From: Pseudomonas sp. B33.4
GTDB lineage: Bacteria > Pseudomonadota > Gammaproteobacteria > Pseudomonadales > Pseudomonadaceae
NCBI RefSeq assembly: GCF_034555375.1
Contig: NZ_CP140706.1
Span: forward strand, 5,447,001-5,511,000
Direction: 5' to 3'
Length of the DNA: 64,000 nucleotides
The position numbers and the translations under genes were made by a program. The notes beneath the pieces are model-generated. The model saw only the letters and a program-made list of their open reading frames with translations, ran no database searches and was not told the origin of the DNA. Below are positions 8,655 through 17,314 of the stretch, one piece after another; position 1 is the first letter of the stretch; each line of letters starts with the position of its first letter.

Positions 8655-10337
8655 TTAAAGTGTCGAGAGGAAGGTGCTGTTGTTGGCCTGCCATTCGGTG
8701 ATATCGAGGCGGATGCGCTTCTTGTCGAGCTTGCCGACGCTGGTCTTGGGAATTTCGGTAACAAGGGCGATCTGACTCGGAATCGCCCACTTGCTCAAGT
8801 GGCCCAACTCCACGAACGGCTTGAGGTGTTCCTTGAGCTCGCGCGCCCCGATCACGTGCCCTTCGCGGATCACCAGCAGAGCAAACGGACGCTCGCCCCA
8901 CTGCGGATCGGCGATGCCCACCACTGCTACTTCGCGTACCGCGACATGACGGCTGATCAAGTCTTCGAGGTCCAGCGAGGAGATCCATTCGCCTCCGGTC
9001 TTGATCACGTCCTTGATGCGGTCGCGGATATCGATCACGCCCATGCTGTCAAGCGTGGCGACGTCGCCAGTGTGCAGCCAGCCGCCGGCCCAGAGCTCGG
9101 CGCCCTTCTGCGGCTCGTTGAAATAACCCTCGGTGAGCCACGGCGCGCGCAGCACCAATTCGCCTTGGGTCTCGCCGTCGGCGGGGAGAAATTTACCCTC
9201 GCCGTCGACAATCGCCGCTTCCACCAGCGGCCCCGGTACGCCAGCCTTGATCCGGTAAGTCGTGCGTTCGTCTTCAGTGCCGGCCATCAATTCATCATTG
9301 AGGTGCGCGCAAGACACCAGCGGACCGGTTTCCGACATGCCGTAGGCGGCGGTGAGCTGAATGCCACGGGCCTTGGCGGTTTCATACAAGGTGCGGTTGA
9401 GTGCGCTGCCGCCAATGACGATTTTCCAGCCGCCGAAATCGGTGTTCTGCGCGCCTTTGGCGTTGAGCAGCATTTGCAGGATGGTCGGCACGCAGTGAGA
9501 GAAGGTGACCTTTTCCTTGCGCCACAACTCGACGAGAAACTCCGGTTCGTAGCGCCCTGGATAAACCTGTTTAAGGCCAAGCATGGTCGCCACGTACGGC
9601 AGACCCCAGGCGTGGACGTGGAACATCGGCGTGATCGGCATGTACACATCGTTGGTGCCAAGCAGGCGCACACTGTCGATCGAGCCCATGATCGTCGACA
9701 CGCCCATGGTGTGCAGCACCAGTTGCCGATGGGTGAAATACACGCCTTTCGGGTTGCCAGTGGTGCCGGTGGTGTAGAACGTGGTGGCGACCGAGTTTTC
9801 GTCGAAGTCCTGGAAATCGTACTGCGCACTGGCGGCAGCCAACAGTTGCTCGTACTCGCCGACCAGATTCGGCAAGTCGGCAGTTTTTTCCGGCAGATCG
9901 GTCAGCAGCAGGGTTTTCTCGACCGTGGTCAGGTGCGGTGCAATCGCTTGGTACAGACCGACGAACTCGCTGTTGACCAGCACAAAGCGGTCCTCGGCGT
10001 GGTTCATGGTGTAGAGGATCTGTTCCGGCGACAGGCGCACGTTGATGGTGTGGATCACCGCGCCAATCATCGGTATCGCGAACATGCACTCCAGATAACG
10101 GTGGCTGTCCCAGTCCATCACCGCCACCGTATCACCGGCCTTCACACCGGCCGCCGTCAGCACATTGGCCAGGCGTGCCACCCGTTCGATCAGCGTCGGG
10201 TAGCTGTAGCGCAACTGGTCACGGTAGATGATCTCGCGGGTTTTCTCGTAACGGGCCCCGGACATCAGCAGCCGTTTGATCAGCAATGGATACTGGTAGG
10301 CCCCATCGGCCGGGGGAATGACGCGAGTCTGCAACAT
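8655..10337 (-). CDS. Fatty acid (medium/long-chain) CoA ligase, AlkK-like
   Basis: 560-residue AMP-forming acyl-CoA synthetase. The ATP-binding P-loop [11 protein letters not shown] is at about residues 187-197, the A5-type motif YGMSETGP at about 335-342, the adenylate-binding [10 protein letters not shown] at about 422-431, and the C-terminal catalytic Lys in the [11 protein letters not shown] segment near 540. It activates a free fatty acid to acyl-CoA in the cytoplasm; resemblance is closest to medium-chain AlkK-type ligases. It sits between the MFS transporter gene and the DUF1302-DUF1329 pair on the same strand, suggesting that the pathway deals with acyl or other hydrophobic carboxylates. 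Chain length is inference. Confidence 0.9.
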   Translation of the reverse strand: MLQTRVIPPADGAYQYPLLIKRLLMSGARYEKTREIIYRDQLRYSYPTLIERVARLANVLTAAGVKAGDTVAVMDWDSHRYLECMFAIPMIGAVIHTINVRLSPEQILYTMNHAEDRFVLVNSEFVGLYQAIAPHLTTVEKTLLLTDLPEKTADLPNLVGEYEQLLAAASAQYDFQDFDENSVATTFYTTGTTGNPKGVYFTHRQLVLHTMGVSTIMGSIDSVRLLGTNDVYMPITPMFHVHAWGLPYVATMLGLKQVYPGRYEPEFLVELWRKEKVTFSHCVPTILQMLLNAKGAQNTDFGGWKIVIGGSALNRTLYETAKARGIQLTAAYGMSETGPLVSCAHLNDELMAGTEDERTTYRIKAGVPGPLVEAAIVDGEGKFLPADGETQGELVLRAPWLTEGYFNEPQKGAELWAGGWLHTGDVATLDSMGVIDIRDRIKDVIKTGGEWISSLDLEDLISRHVAVREVAVVGIADPQWGERPFALLVIREGHVIGARELKEHLKPFVELGHLSKWAIPSQIALVTEIPKTSVGKLDKKRIRLDITEWQANNSTFLSTL

Positions 10338-10483
10338 AAGAATCCCTTTTCTGACTGCACGGTGTTGGCGTAGAGATTGGTACTCTAGAACCCTTATACG
10401 CCAGCCAAATCAGCCAAAGGAATGATTTGCAAAGCCGTACAAATGCTAGCTTTGCGCCAGCATTTGCCGGTTTTCATCATCTG

Positions 10484-11668
10484 TCAGGCGGTTTGTCCTA
10501 CAGCCTCCTCAGAAGGCGTGCGTGGGAAAACCACCGCAGCGAGGAAGGTCAACGCGCCGAAGCCCGCGAGAATCAAATACAGGCCTACGAAACCTTGGCG
10601 CGGTTCGACATAGGAAATCAGCGGAATCGCTGTCGCACTGGCACCGAACGATAAACAGTAACGCAGGGCGAAGATTCGCGATTGCCATTGCGGGGCGACG
10701 AAGTTGGCAACCATCGCATCGTTCACTGTTACCTGACCGAACACCACGAACATGAACGCCGCACCGAGGGCGATGACTGTCCAGCCGTCGGCATAAGCCA
10801 GCGCGAACAGCAGCGGCGCCTGGCACAGCGTCAGGACAATGAACGGCCACTTCAGACTGAAGCGGTGCAACACCCGGCCAATGCTCAACTGCGCCACCGC
10901 GCCAAAGGCATAAGCCAGACTGACCACCACACCGAGGGTCTGCGGCGAAGCGAACAGGTCATGCAAACGCTCCTGAAAAAGTTTCGGATAAGTCATGGTG
11001 GTGGCGTTGAACACCACACCGCCAGTGGCGGTGGCCAGCGCCAGCACGCCGAACACCATGACCATCGAAATGCGCTGACCAGCGGCGCCTTTGAGCGGCG
11101 TGTGCGGGCGTTCCGGGATCGGTTCTTCTCGCACCTGCAAGGCGAAACCGATGCCCAACACAATCGCCACCGCGCCCGGTAACAGAAACGCCCAACGCCA
11201 GCCGAACTGCGCCACCAGCAAGCCAGTGATCAGCGCCGAAAACGCCACGCCCAGATTGCCCCACATGCCGTTGATGCCAATTTCACGGCCACGGTTTTGC
11301 GCATAAGCCACCAGCATCGCCGTGCCCACCGGGTGGTAAATCGCCGCGAAAATGCCGATCAGGGTCAGGCCGGTCACCAGCATGGTCGGGCTGTTGCTCA
11401 GGCCGGTGAAAATCGCCGAAGCACCGATGCCGAAGAAAAACACCAGCATCATCTGCCGCCGACTCCAGTGATCGCCGAGCCAACCGGCGGGTAGCGAGCA
11501 GGCACCGAAGGCGATAAAGCCCCCCAGTGACAGGCCGATCAGCGCGGCATAGTCGAGACCAAAAACCTGGGTCATGCCGAGCACGGCGGCGGGAAAAATC
11601 AGCATGAACATGTGATCGATCACATGTGCGGCATTGATGTAGCGGATGACGTTTCTCGATTGATTCAT
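10484..11668 (-). CDS. MFS transporter
   Basis: 394 residues with about twelve hydrophobic segments and the MFS loop 2-3 signature (GWLGDHWSRRQMML, about 62-75). It is divergent from the AraC-type regulator starting 85 bases away, which probably controls it. The substrate is unknown. From memory the P. aeruginosa PA3926-PA3927 pair has the same layout. The predicted start is immediately followed by a soluble N-terminal stretch (MNQSRNVIRYINAAHV) normal for this group. Confidence 0.85.
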   Translation of the reverse strand: MNQSRNVIRYINAAHVIDHMFMLIFPAAVLGMTQVFGLDYAALIGLSLGGFIAFGACSLPAGWLGDHWSRRQMMLVFFFGIGASAIFTGLSNSPTMLVTGLTLIGIFAAIYHPVGTAMLVAYAQNRGREIGINGMWGNLGVAFSALITGLLVAQFGWRWAFLLPGAVAIVLGIGFALQVREEPIPERPHTPLKGAAGQRISMVMVFGVLALATATGGVVFNATTMTYPKLFQERLHDLFASPQTLGVVVSLAYAFGAVAQLSIGRVLHRFSLKWPFIVLTLCQAPLLFALAYADGWTVIALGAAFMFVVFGQVTVNDAMVANFVAPQWQSRIFALRYCLSFGASATAIPLISYVEPRQGFVGLYLILAGFGALTFLAAVVFPRTPSEEAVGQTA

Positions 11669-11753
11669 GGCTGCACGCTTTACGTTGTTGTGTGCCGCTT
11701 ATGCTAAGTTGGCGAAAAAGCGCATTCCTGCCAAACAAGTCATTGAATCCGAC

Positions 11754-12518
11754 ATGTTGATTAGCCATTTCGAACACGGCCCGGTGAGTGCCTACCCCCG
11801 GGATTATCTGGACGGCGCGCACCAGCCGCTGCACCTGCATCGCGAAGCGCAGTTGCTGTATGCCGTCAGTGGCATCATGCGGGTGGTCACCGAACGCGGG
11901 GCCTGGGTGATTCCGCCGAGCCGCGCGGTATGGATTCCGCCAGAGGTGGCGCACGAGATTTTCATGAGTGGCGATGTGCAAATGCGTTCGTTGTTCATCG
12001 CTCCCGAGCTGTCACCGGCCAGCCTGCAACAGTGTTGCGTGCTGGCGGTGACGCCGTTGTTGCGCGAGCTGATCCTGCGCGCGGTGCAAGGCCCGCCGCA
12101 CGCCGACAATCCGTTGATTCAGCAATTGATGCTCGAAGAACTGGCCAGCCTGGAAAACCTGCCGCTGCATATCCCGATGCCCACTGACCGGCGCCTGCAG
12201 AACATCTGTCTGGCGCTGCTGCACACCCCGGATCACCCGAACACCCTGGAAGACTGGGCGCAGCAGGTCGGTGCCAGCTCACGAACATTGGCGCGGCTGT
12301 TCCAGCAACAATTGCAGATGAGTTTCAACGCCTGGCGCCAGCAATTGCGCCTGATGGAAGCCCTGCCGCGCCTGCTCGCCGGGGACAGCGTGCAGCGTGT
12401 GGCACGGGATCTGGGTTACGGCAGCGCGCGGGCGTTCAGCGCGATGTTTCGGCGTCTGCTTGGGGAGAATCCCCGCGATTACCTGAATACCCTGAGCAAG
12501 CTCAGCGCACTCGTGTAG
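11754..12518 (+). CDS. AraC-family transcriptional regulator (cupin sensor)
   Basis: 254 residues: N-terminal cupin-like sensor (about 15-110, with HREAQLLY and the PPSRAVWIPP stretch) and C-terminal AraC helix-turn-helix pair (about 150-250; WAQQVGASSRTLARLFQQQ, then VARDLGYGSARAFSAMFRR). The start at 11754 is preferred because the conserved cupin region begins shortly after; an in-frame ATG at 11667 would add 29 residues and overlap the divergent MFS start. The stop codon TAG lies inside a REP element (GTAGGAGCTG), so the last residues may have been set by repeat insertion. Probable regulator of the divergent MFS gene. Confidence 0.85.
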   Translation: MLISHFEHGPVSAYPRDYLDGAHQPLHLHREAQLLYAVSGIMRVVTERGAWVIPPSRAVWIPPEVAHEIFMSGDVQMRSLFIAPELSPASLQQCCVLAVTPLLRELILRAVQGPPHADNPLIQQLMLEELASLENLPLHIPMPTDRRLQNICLALLHTPDHPNTLEDWAQQVGASSRTLARLFQQQLQMSFNAWRQQLRLMEALPRLLAGDSVQRVARDLGYGSARAFSAMFRRLLGENPRDYLNTLSKLSALV

Positions 12519-12595
12519 GAGCTGCCGAAGGCTGCGATCTATTGATCTTGATCCTGAAAAAAGATCAAAAGATCGCAGCCTTCGGCAGCTCCTAC
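12515..12595. repeat. Inverted REP pair (GTAGGAGCTGCCGAAGG family)
   Basis: Two copies, 12515-12540 and about 12562-12595, face each other across a short AT-rich centre and can form a long hairpin. They lie between convergent genes and may act as a bidirectional terminator. The first copy supplies the stop codon of the AraC gene. Confidence 0.9.
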
Positions 12596-12604
12596 CTAGC
12601 AGGA

Positions 12605-13234
12605 TCAATGCATCTCGGTAAACGCGATTTTCACGCCGAGAGCAATCAGCACCGCGCCCATGGTGCGGTCGAACCAGTGGCCCATGCGGGCGAAACCGGC
12701 GCGCACGCGTTGCTGGCTGAACAGCATCGCGACGAGGCAAAACCACAGGGCCGTTGCGACCGCCAGGTAAATACCGTAACCGGCCTGCACCGCCAGCGGC
12801 GTGTGCGGGTTGATCACCACCGTGAACAGTGACAGGAAGAACAGCGTGGCTTTCGGATTCAGACCGTTGGTCACAAAGCCCGAGGTGAACGCGCCGCGAG
12901 CGGTGCGCACACCGGCCTCTTTGTGCAGATCATCGGTCACGGTTTTTGCCGGTTGCGCACGCAAGGCTTTGAAACCGATGTACAGCAGATAAGCCGCAGC
13001 GGCCCATTTCAAGGCGTTGAACAGCACGATCGACTGCGACACGATCAGGCCGATACCGAGCAGCGAATATCCGACGTGCAGGAAAATCGCCGTGCCCACA
13101 CCCAGTGCGGTCCAGGTGCCGGCGCGGCGACCGTGGGCCACGCTCTCGCGCACCACCACGGCAAAGTCCGGGCCGGGGCTGGCCACGGCCAACAGATGGA
13201 TCAGTGCAACGGTCAAGAACTCGGTCCAGTACAT
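12605..13234 (-). CDS. LysE/RhtB-family amino acid exporter
   Basis: 209 residues with six hydrophobic segments and the family N-terminal signature (HLLAVASPGPDFAVVVRES, about 14-32). Exports amino acids or derivatives (threonine, homoserine lactone, lysine in characterised members) from the cytoplasm; the substrate here cannot be told. Convergent with the AraC gene and divergent from the downstream dehydrogenase. Confidence 0.88.
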   Translation of the reverse strand: MYWTEFLTVALIHLLAVASPGPDFAVVVRESVAHGRRAGTWTALGVGTAIFLHVGYSLLGIGLIVSQSIVLFNALKWAAAAYLLYIGFKALRAQPAKTVTDDLHKEAGVRTARGAFTSGFVTNGLNPKATLFFLSLFTVVINPHTPLAVQAGYGIYLAVATALWFCLVAMLFSQQRVRAGFARMGHWFDRTMGAVLIALGVKIAFTEMH

Positions 13235-13325
13235 GGGGGCTCCTTTCGGACAAGCGTATCAATTTGTTTCATCTGGTAGGCTCGGAAGATTACGCCCTAC
13301 GCTCACAGCACAAAAGGTACAGTTG

Positions 13326-14291
13326 ATGACGAACACGCGCCGCGCGGTATTCCTTGATCACCCTTCGCTGGATCTCGGCGATCTGGACCTCAGTCCATTG
13401 CGTGATTGTTTCGGCGATCTGCAATTGTTCGCACAGACTTTGCCCGAGCAAGTTGCCGAGCGCCTGCAGGGCGCCACCGTGGCGATCAGCAACAAGATCC
13501 TGATCGACGCCGCCGCGATGGCCGCCAATCCCGATCTGAAACTGATCCTGATCACCGCCACCGGCACCAACAACGTCGACCTCGCCGCCGCCCGCGCTCA
13601 GGGCATCACCGTGTGCAACTGCCAGGGTTACGGCACGCCGTCAGTGGCGCAGCACACGATCATGCTGCTGCTCAACCTCGCCACCCGCCTGGCCGATTAC
13701 CAGAAAGCCGTCAGCGAAGGCCGCTGGCAGCAGGCCAAACAGTTCTGTCTGCTCGACTACCCGATCGTCGAACTGGAAGGCAAAACCCTTGGCCTGCTTG
13801 GGCATGGCGAACTCGGCGGCGCTGTGGCGCGACTGGCCGAAGCCTTCGGCATGCGCGTATTGCTCGGGCAGATTCCCGGGCGCCCTGCTCGCCCGGATCG
13901 TCTGCCGCTGGATGAACTGCTGCCACAAATCGATGCCCTCACTCTGCATTGCCCTCTCAACGAGCACACGCGCCACTTCATCGGCGCCCGCGAACTGGCC
14001 TCGATGAAGTCCGGTGCGTTCGTGGTCAACACCGCCCGTGGCGGTCTGATCGATGAACAGGCGTTGGCCGAGGCCCTGCGCAGTGGTCATCTTGGCGGTG
14101 CGGCCACCGATGTATTGAGTGTCGAGCCGCCGACTCAGGGCAATCCGTTGCTCGCGGCAGACATTCCACGCCTCATCGTTACGCCACACAACGCTTGGGG
14201 CAGCCGCGAGGCACGCCAGCGCATCGTCGGCCAATTGACCGAAAACGCTCAGGCGTTCTTCAGCGGTAAGGCGCTGCGGGTCGTCAGTTGA
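13326..14291 (+). CDS. hprA: D-2-hydroxyacid dehydrogenase (hydroxypyruvate/glycerate type)
   Basis: 321 residues of the NAD(P)-dependent D-isomer 2-hydroxyacid dehydrogenase family. The nucleotide-binding GHGELGGAVA motif is at about 154-163, the active-site Arg in NTARGGLID (about 236-244) and the catalytic His in TPHNAWGS near 288. It probably reduces hydroxypyruvate or glyoxylate to glycerate or glycolate. The start at 13326 follows an AAAGG-type ribosome site; a longer in-frame version from 13017 would overlap the divergent LysE gene. The symbol rests on recalled synteny with P. aeruginosa PA4626, so substrate is tentative. Confidence 0.85.
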   Translation: MTNTRRAVFLDHPSLDLGDLDLSPLRDCFGDLQLFAQTLPEQVAERLQGATVAISNKILIDAAAMAANPDLKLILITATGTNNVDLAAARAQGITVCNCQGYGTPSVAQHTIMLLLNLATRLADYQKAVSEGRWQQAKQFCLLDYPIVELEGKTLGLLGHGELGGAVARLAEAFGMRVLLGQIPGRPARPDRLPLDELLPQIDALTLHCPLNEHTRHFIGARELASMKSGAFVVNTARGGLIDEQALAEALRSGHLGGAATDVLSVEPPTQGNPLLAADIPRLIVTPHNAWGSREARQRIVGQLTENAQAFFSGKALRVVS

Positions 14292-14323
14292 TAAACTGCG
14301 GCACTTTTTTTTGAGGAGCAGTT

Positions 14324-15322
14324 ATGGATCCGCGCAGTGAAGTACTGCTTCGTCAGCCCGAGTTGTTTCAAGGTTCGCTGTTGCTGGCCGGTTTGCCCGC
14401 CGACGATTTGCTTGGGCGCCTGCCCAACGCGTTCGGCTGGTGCTGGCATGCTGGCGACCAGGCCGCGCTGGACGCCCGTTTCGAAGGTCGCAGCCATTTC
14501 GGCGTGAACGTCCCGGAGCGCGAGTTCGACAGCGCCGTGGTGTTCCTGCCCAAGTCCAAGGACCTGACTGATTACATCCTCAACGCCGTGGCCTCACGTC
14601 TGGCCGGGCGTGAAGTGTTTCTGGTCGGGGAAAAACGCAGTGGCATCGAGGGCGCATCCAAGCAGCTCAACCCGTTCGGCAAACCGCGCAAGCTCGACAG
14701 CGCGCGCCACTGCCAGCTCTGGCAAGTGACTGTGGCCAACGCCCCGGAAGCGAAATCCCTGGAAAGCCTGGCGCAGACTTACGAACTGCCACTGGCTGAA
14801 GGCCCGTTGAAAGTCATCAGCCTGCCGGGCGTGTTCAGCCATGGTCGCCTGGATCGCGGCAGCGCCCTGTTGCTGGAGCATCTGGACAAATTGCCGAGCG
14901 GCCATTTGCTCGACTTTGGTTGCGGCGCTGGCGTGTTGGGGGCTGCGGTAAAACGTCGCTATCCGCACAATCAAGTGACGTTGCTGGACGTGGATGCTTT
15001 CGCTGCTGCCAGCAGCCGTCTGACCCTGGCTGCAAACGGTCTGGAAGCCGAAGTGTTGACCGGGGACGGGATCGACGCTGCGCCGATGGGTTTGAACGCG
15101 ATTCTGAGCAACCCGCCGTTCCATGTCGGCGTGCACACCGATTACTTCGCCACTGAGAATTTGCTGCGAAAAGCGGCGAAACATCTGAAAAACGGCGGCG
15201 AACTACGCTTGGTCGCGAACAGCTTCCTCAAGTATCAACCGCTGATCGAAGAGCATCTGGGTATCTGCGCGATCAAGGCCGAGGGCAATGGTTTCCGGAT
15301 TTACCGAGCCAAGCGCGGCTGA
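14324..15322 (+). CDS. rsmC: 16S rRNA (guanine1207-N2)-methyltransferase RsmC
   Basis: 332 residues. The N-terminal pseudo-methyltransferase domain (about 1-150) and C-terminal Rossmann methyltransferase domain carry the SAM loop [12 protein letters not shown] (about 197-208) and the N-methyltransferase motif SNPPFHVG (about 264-271), as in RsmC. It methylates G1207 of 16S rRNA in the 30S subunit. TGAGGAG precedes the ATG. Upstream is the dehydrogenase gene (32-base gap), probably co-transcribed. Confidence 0.93.
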   Translation: MDPRSEVLLRQPELFQGSLLLAGLPADDLLGRLPNAFGWCWHAGDQAALDARFEGRSHFGVNVPEREFDSAVVFLPKSKDLTDYILNAVASRLAGREVFLVGEKRSGIEGASKQLNPFGKPRKLDSARHCQLWQVTVANAPEAKSLESLAQTYELPLAEGPLKVISLPGVFSHGRLDRGSALLLEHLDKLPSGHLLDFGCGAGVLGAAVKRRYPHNQVTLLDVDAFAAASSRLTLAANGLEAEVLTGDGIDAAPMGLNAILSNPPFHVGVHTDYFATENLLRKAAKHLKNGGELRLVANSFLKYQPLIEEHLGICAIKAEGNGFRIYRAKRG

Positions 15323-15376
15323 AACCTCTTTTAAAAAAGAGGCTTGCTCAATCGGATTTGCCTAGGCAGAATCCGC

Positions 15377-15554
15377 TCCGTCCTAGGGGAGTAGTCTCCC
15401 ACGAGCGCCATGCTCGTCCGGCATACGTCAACATACTTGATCCTCAGATCATGGCGTATGCGACCCAAGCGTCCGCAGCAGACGGATCGCAGGGTTTGAC
15501 AAGACCTATGACACGCACACCTTACCCGGGGCGGGAAGGCTGTACGTGTCATAG
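15377..15554 (+). ncRNA. yybP-ykoY (Mn2+) riboswitch upstream of the TMEM165-family gene
   Basis: The leader contains the family's hallmark elements: GGGGAGTAG (15387-15395, approximate) followed by paired segments, ATACGTCAACATACTTG (15423-15439) and a closing P1 pairing TCCGTC (15377-15382) with GACGGA (15481-15486). Beyond the aptamer a 10-bp stem CTATGACACG (15506-15515) with CGTGTCATAG (15545-15554) ends about 30 bases before the ATG and is a likely expression platform. This class senses Mn2+ and typically turns on Mn exporters, which fits the gene downstream. Boundaries are approximate. Confidence 0.88.
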
Positions 15555-15584
15555 CCGTGTCGACCCGCCCCTTAGGAAATCCTG

Positions 15585-16169
15585 ATGCTGGACTCGTTAC
15601 TCGTTCCCACCGCAATCGTTGCCTTGGCCGAAATCGGCGACAAGACGCAACTGCTCGCGCTGATTCTCGCCGCTCGCTTCCGCAAACCCTGGCCGATCAT
15701 TGCCGGCATTGTCGCTGCGACCCTGGCCAACCACGCAGCAGCCGGTGCGGTAGGCGCCTGGTTCGGCAGTTTCTTCTCGAATGCGACACTGCACTGGATC
15801 CTCGCCGCGAGCTTCACGGCCACGGCGCTGTGGACGCTGGTCCCGGACAAAATGGACGACGATGAAACCAGCACCGCGCGCAAGTTCGGGCCGTTCCTGA
15901 CCACGCTGATTGCGTTCTTCCTGGCGGAAATGGGCGACAAGACTCAGGTCGCCACGGTAATGCTCGCCGCGCAATACCCGGATCTGTGGCTGGTAATTAT
16001 CGGTACCACGGCGGGCATGTTGATTGCCAACGTGCCGGTGGTGCTGGCAGGTAACTTCGCCGCAGACAAATTGCCACTGACCTTGATCCGTCGCCTCGCG
16101 GCGTCGGCATTCATGATTCTGGCGATCGTTGCGGTGTACAAGGCGATGCAGAGCAGTGGCTGGATTTAA
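15585..16169 (+). CDS. TMEM165/GDT1 family (UPF0016) manganese exporter
   Basis: 194 residues, six predicted membrane segments in two homologous halves, each with the family motif: EIGDKTQ (about 14-20) and EMGDKTQ (about 115-121). Bacterial members (MneA type) export Mn2+. The gene lies directly after a yybP-ykoY riboswitch, strongly supporting a manganese role. AGGAAATCCTG precedes the ATG. Confidence 0.93.
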   Translation: MLDSLLVPTAIVALAEIGDKTQLLALILAARFRKPWPIIAGIVAATLANHAAAGAVGAWFGSFFSNATLHWILAASFTATALWTLVPDKMDDDETSTARKFGPFLTTLIAFFLAEMGDKTQVATVMLAAQYPDLWLVIIGTTAGMLIANVPVVLAGNFAADKLPLTLIRRLAASAFMILAIVAVYKAMQSSGWI

Positions 16170-16236
16170 AGCAGCTTCAAGCTTCAAGCAACGAGCTGCA
16201 AGCCAAGCGAGTCTGCTTTGACTTGCAGCTTGCAGC
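16170..16236. repeat. Short intergenic repeat (GCTTCAAGCTTCAAGC / CTTGCAGCTTGCAGCTT)
   Basis: Imperfect inverted and direct repeats of AGCTTCAAGC and GCTTGCAGCTT between convergent genes. They can fold into a hairpin and may terminate both transcripts. The GCTTGCAGCTTGCAGCTT pattern is common between Pseudomonas genes. Confidence 0.6.
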
Positions 16237-17052
16237 TTACTGCTTGCTGCTGTTGTAAAGCGGCATGACCTTCGGAATCGCCGCCTGCAACGAGGCAATC
16301 CGGCTGGCCGAGGCTGGGTGAGTACTCATGAACTCTGGCGGCGAACCTTCCGACGCCTTGCTCATCTTGTTCCACAAAGTGATCGCGGCGTTCGGGTTGT
16401 AACCGGCGCGTGCAGCCAGCTCCAGACCGATCAGATCGGCTTCGTTTTCGTTGGCGCGGCTGTTCGGCAGGGTCATGCCGTAGTTGGCCACGGTGTCGGC
16501 CAGCGCCAGACTGTCCTGACCCAGACCCAGCAATGCACCCGCGCCCTGCTTGGCCATTTCAATCCCGTAGGCCTTGGACATCGCTTCACGACCGTGCTCG
16601 CGCAGGGCGTGGGCGATTTCATGGCCCATGACCGCGGCGATTTCATCGTCGGTCAGTTTCAGACTGTCGATCAGCCCGGTGTAGAAAATGATCTTGCCGC
16701 CAGGCCCACAGTTGGCATTGAGCTCATCGCTCTTGATCAGATTGACTTCCCACTGCCATTGCGCCGCATCCGGGCGGAAGTTCGGCGCCTGGGCGATCAG
16801 GCGGTTGGCAATCGCCTGAACCCGCTTGGCCTCAGGGCTGGTCTTGTCCAGCACACCCTTGCTGGAGGCTTCACCGACAGTCTTCTGATACGACTGGGCA
16901 TACATCTGGTCGACCTCTTGCGAGGACAGCATGCTGAACATGTACTGCTTGCGCTCCACACCCACGGCACCGCCGCTGGTGGTGTTGACCGACTGACAAC
17001 CGGCCAGCAACAGCGCTGCGCTCAGTGCACTTACAACCAATGTCTTGTTCAT
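16237..17052 (-). CDS. M48-family metalloprotease lipoprotein
   Basis: 271 residues. Lipobox LLAGC places a lipidated Cys at residue 19, so the enzyme is periplasmic and membrane-anchored. The zinc-protease motif MGHEIAHALREHG lies at about 141-153, and the third ligand is in the NENEADLIGLELAARAG segment at about 202-218. It resembles the BepA/LoiP group of single-domain envelope-maintenance proteases. Divergent from the chemoreceptor gene, with a 262-base gap containing both promoters. Confidence 0.88.
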   Translation of the reverse strand: MNKTLVVSALSAALLLAGCQSVNTTSGGAVGVERKQYMFSMLSSQEVDQMYAQSYQKTVGEASSKGVLDKTSPEAKRVQAIANRLIAQAPNFRPDAAQWQWEVNLIKSDELNANCGPGGKIIFYTGLIDSLKLTDDEIAAVMGHEIAHALREHGREAMSKAYGIEMAKQGAGALLGLGQDSLALADTVANYGMTLPNSRANENEADLIGLELAARAGYNPNAAITLWNKMSKASEGSPPEFMSTHPASASRIASLQAAIPKVMPLYNSSKQ

Positions 17053-17314
17053 TCAAAAGCTCCCTGAAAACCTGCGCGTATCCTAGGCGGGTAATTGTAT
17101 CGACGCCAGATACAACGGACGTGCTGCAACGACTTTCAGACGTTTCCCACCAGAGCTGTCGTAAAAAATTCACAGCGACTGCCAAGTCCCGTGCTACTGC
17201 GTCGCGCACAGATCCATTTGCGACATCGGCTTGTAATTGCACCGGCTCGCGCTCATGGCCCAATGCCGCCTGCCGATACATCACCGCAGACGTCCTCTTG
17301 CGTGCGGAGCTCCC

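Noticed and set aside
8490..10373. 627-codon plus-strand open frame over the acyl-CoA ligase gene
   Set aside because: The minus strand encodes all ligase motifs; the plus product is compositionally His/Arg/Val rich with no family.
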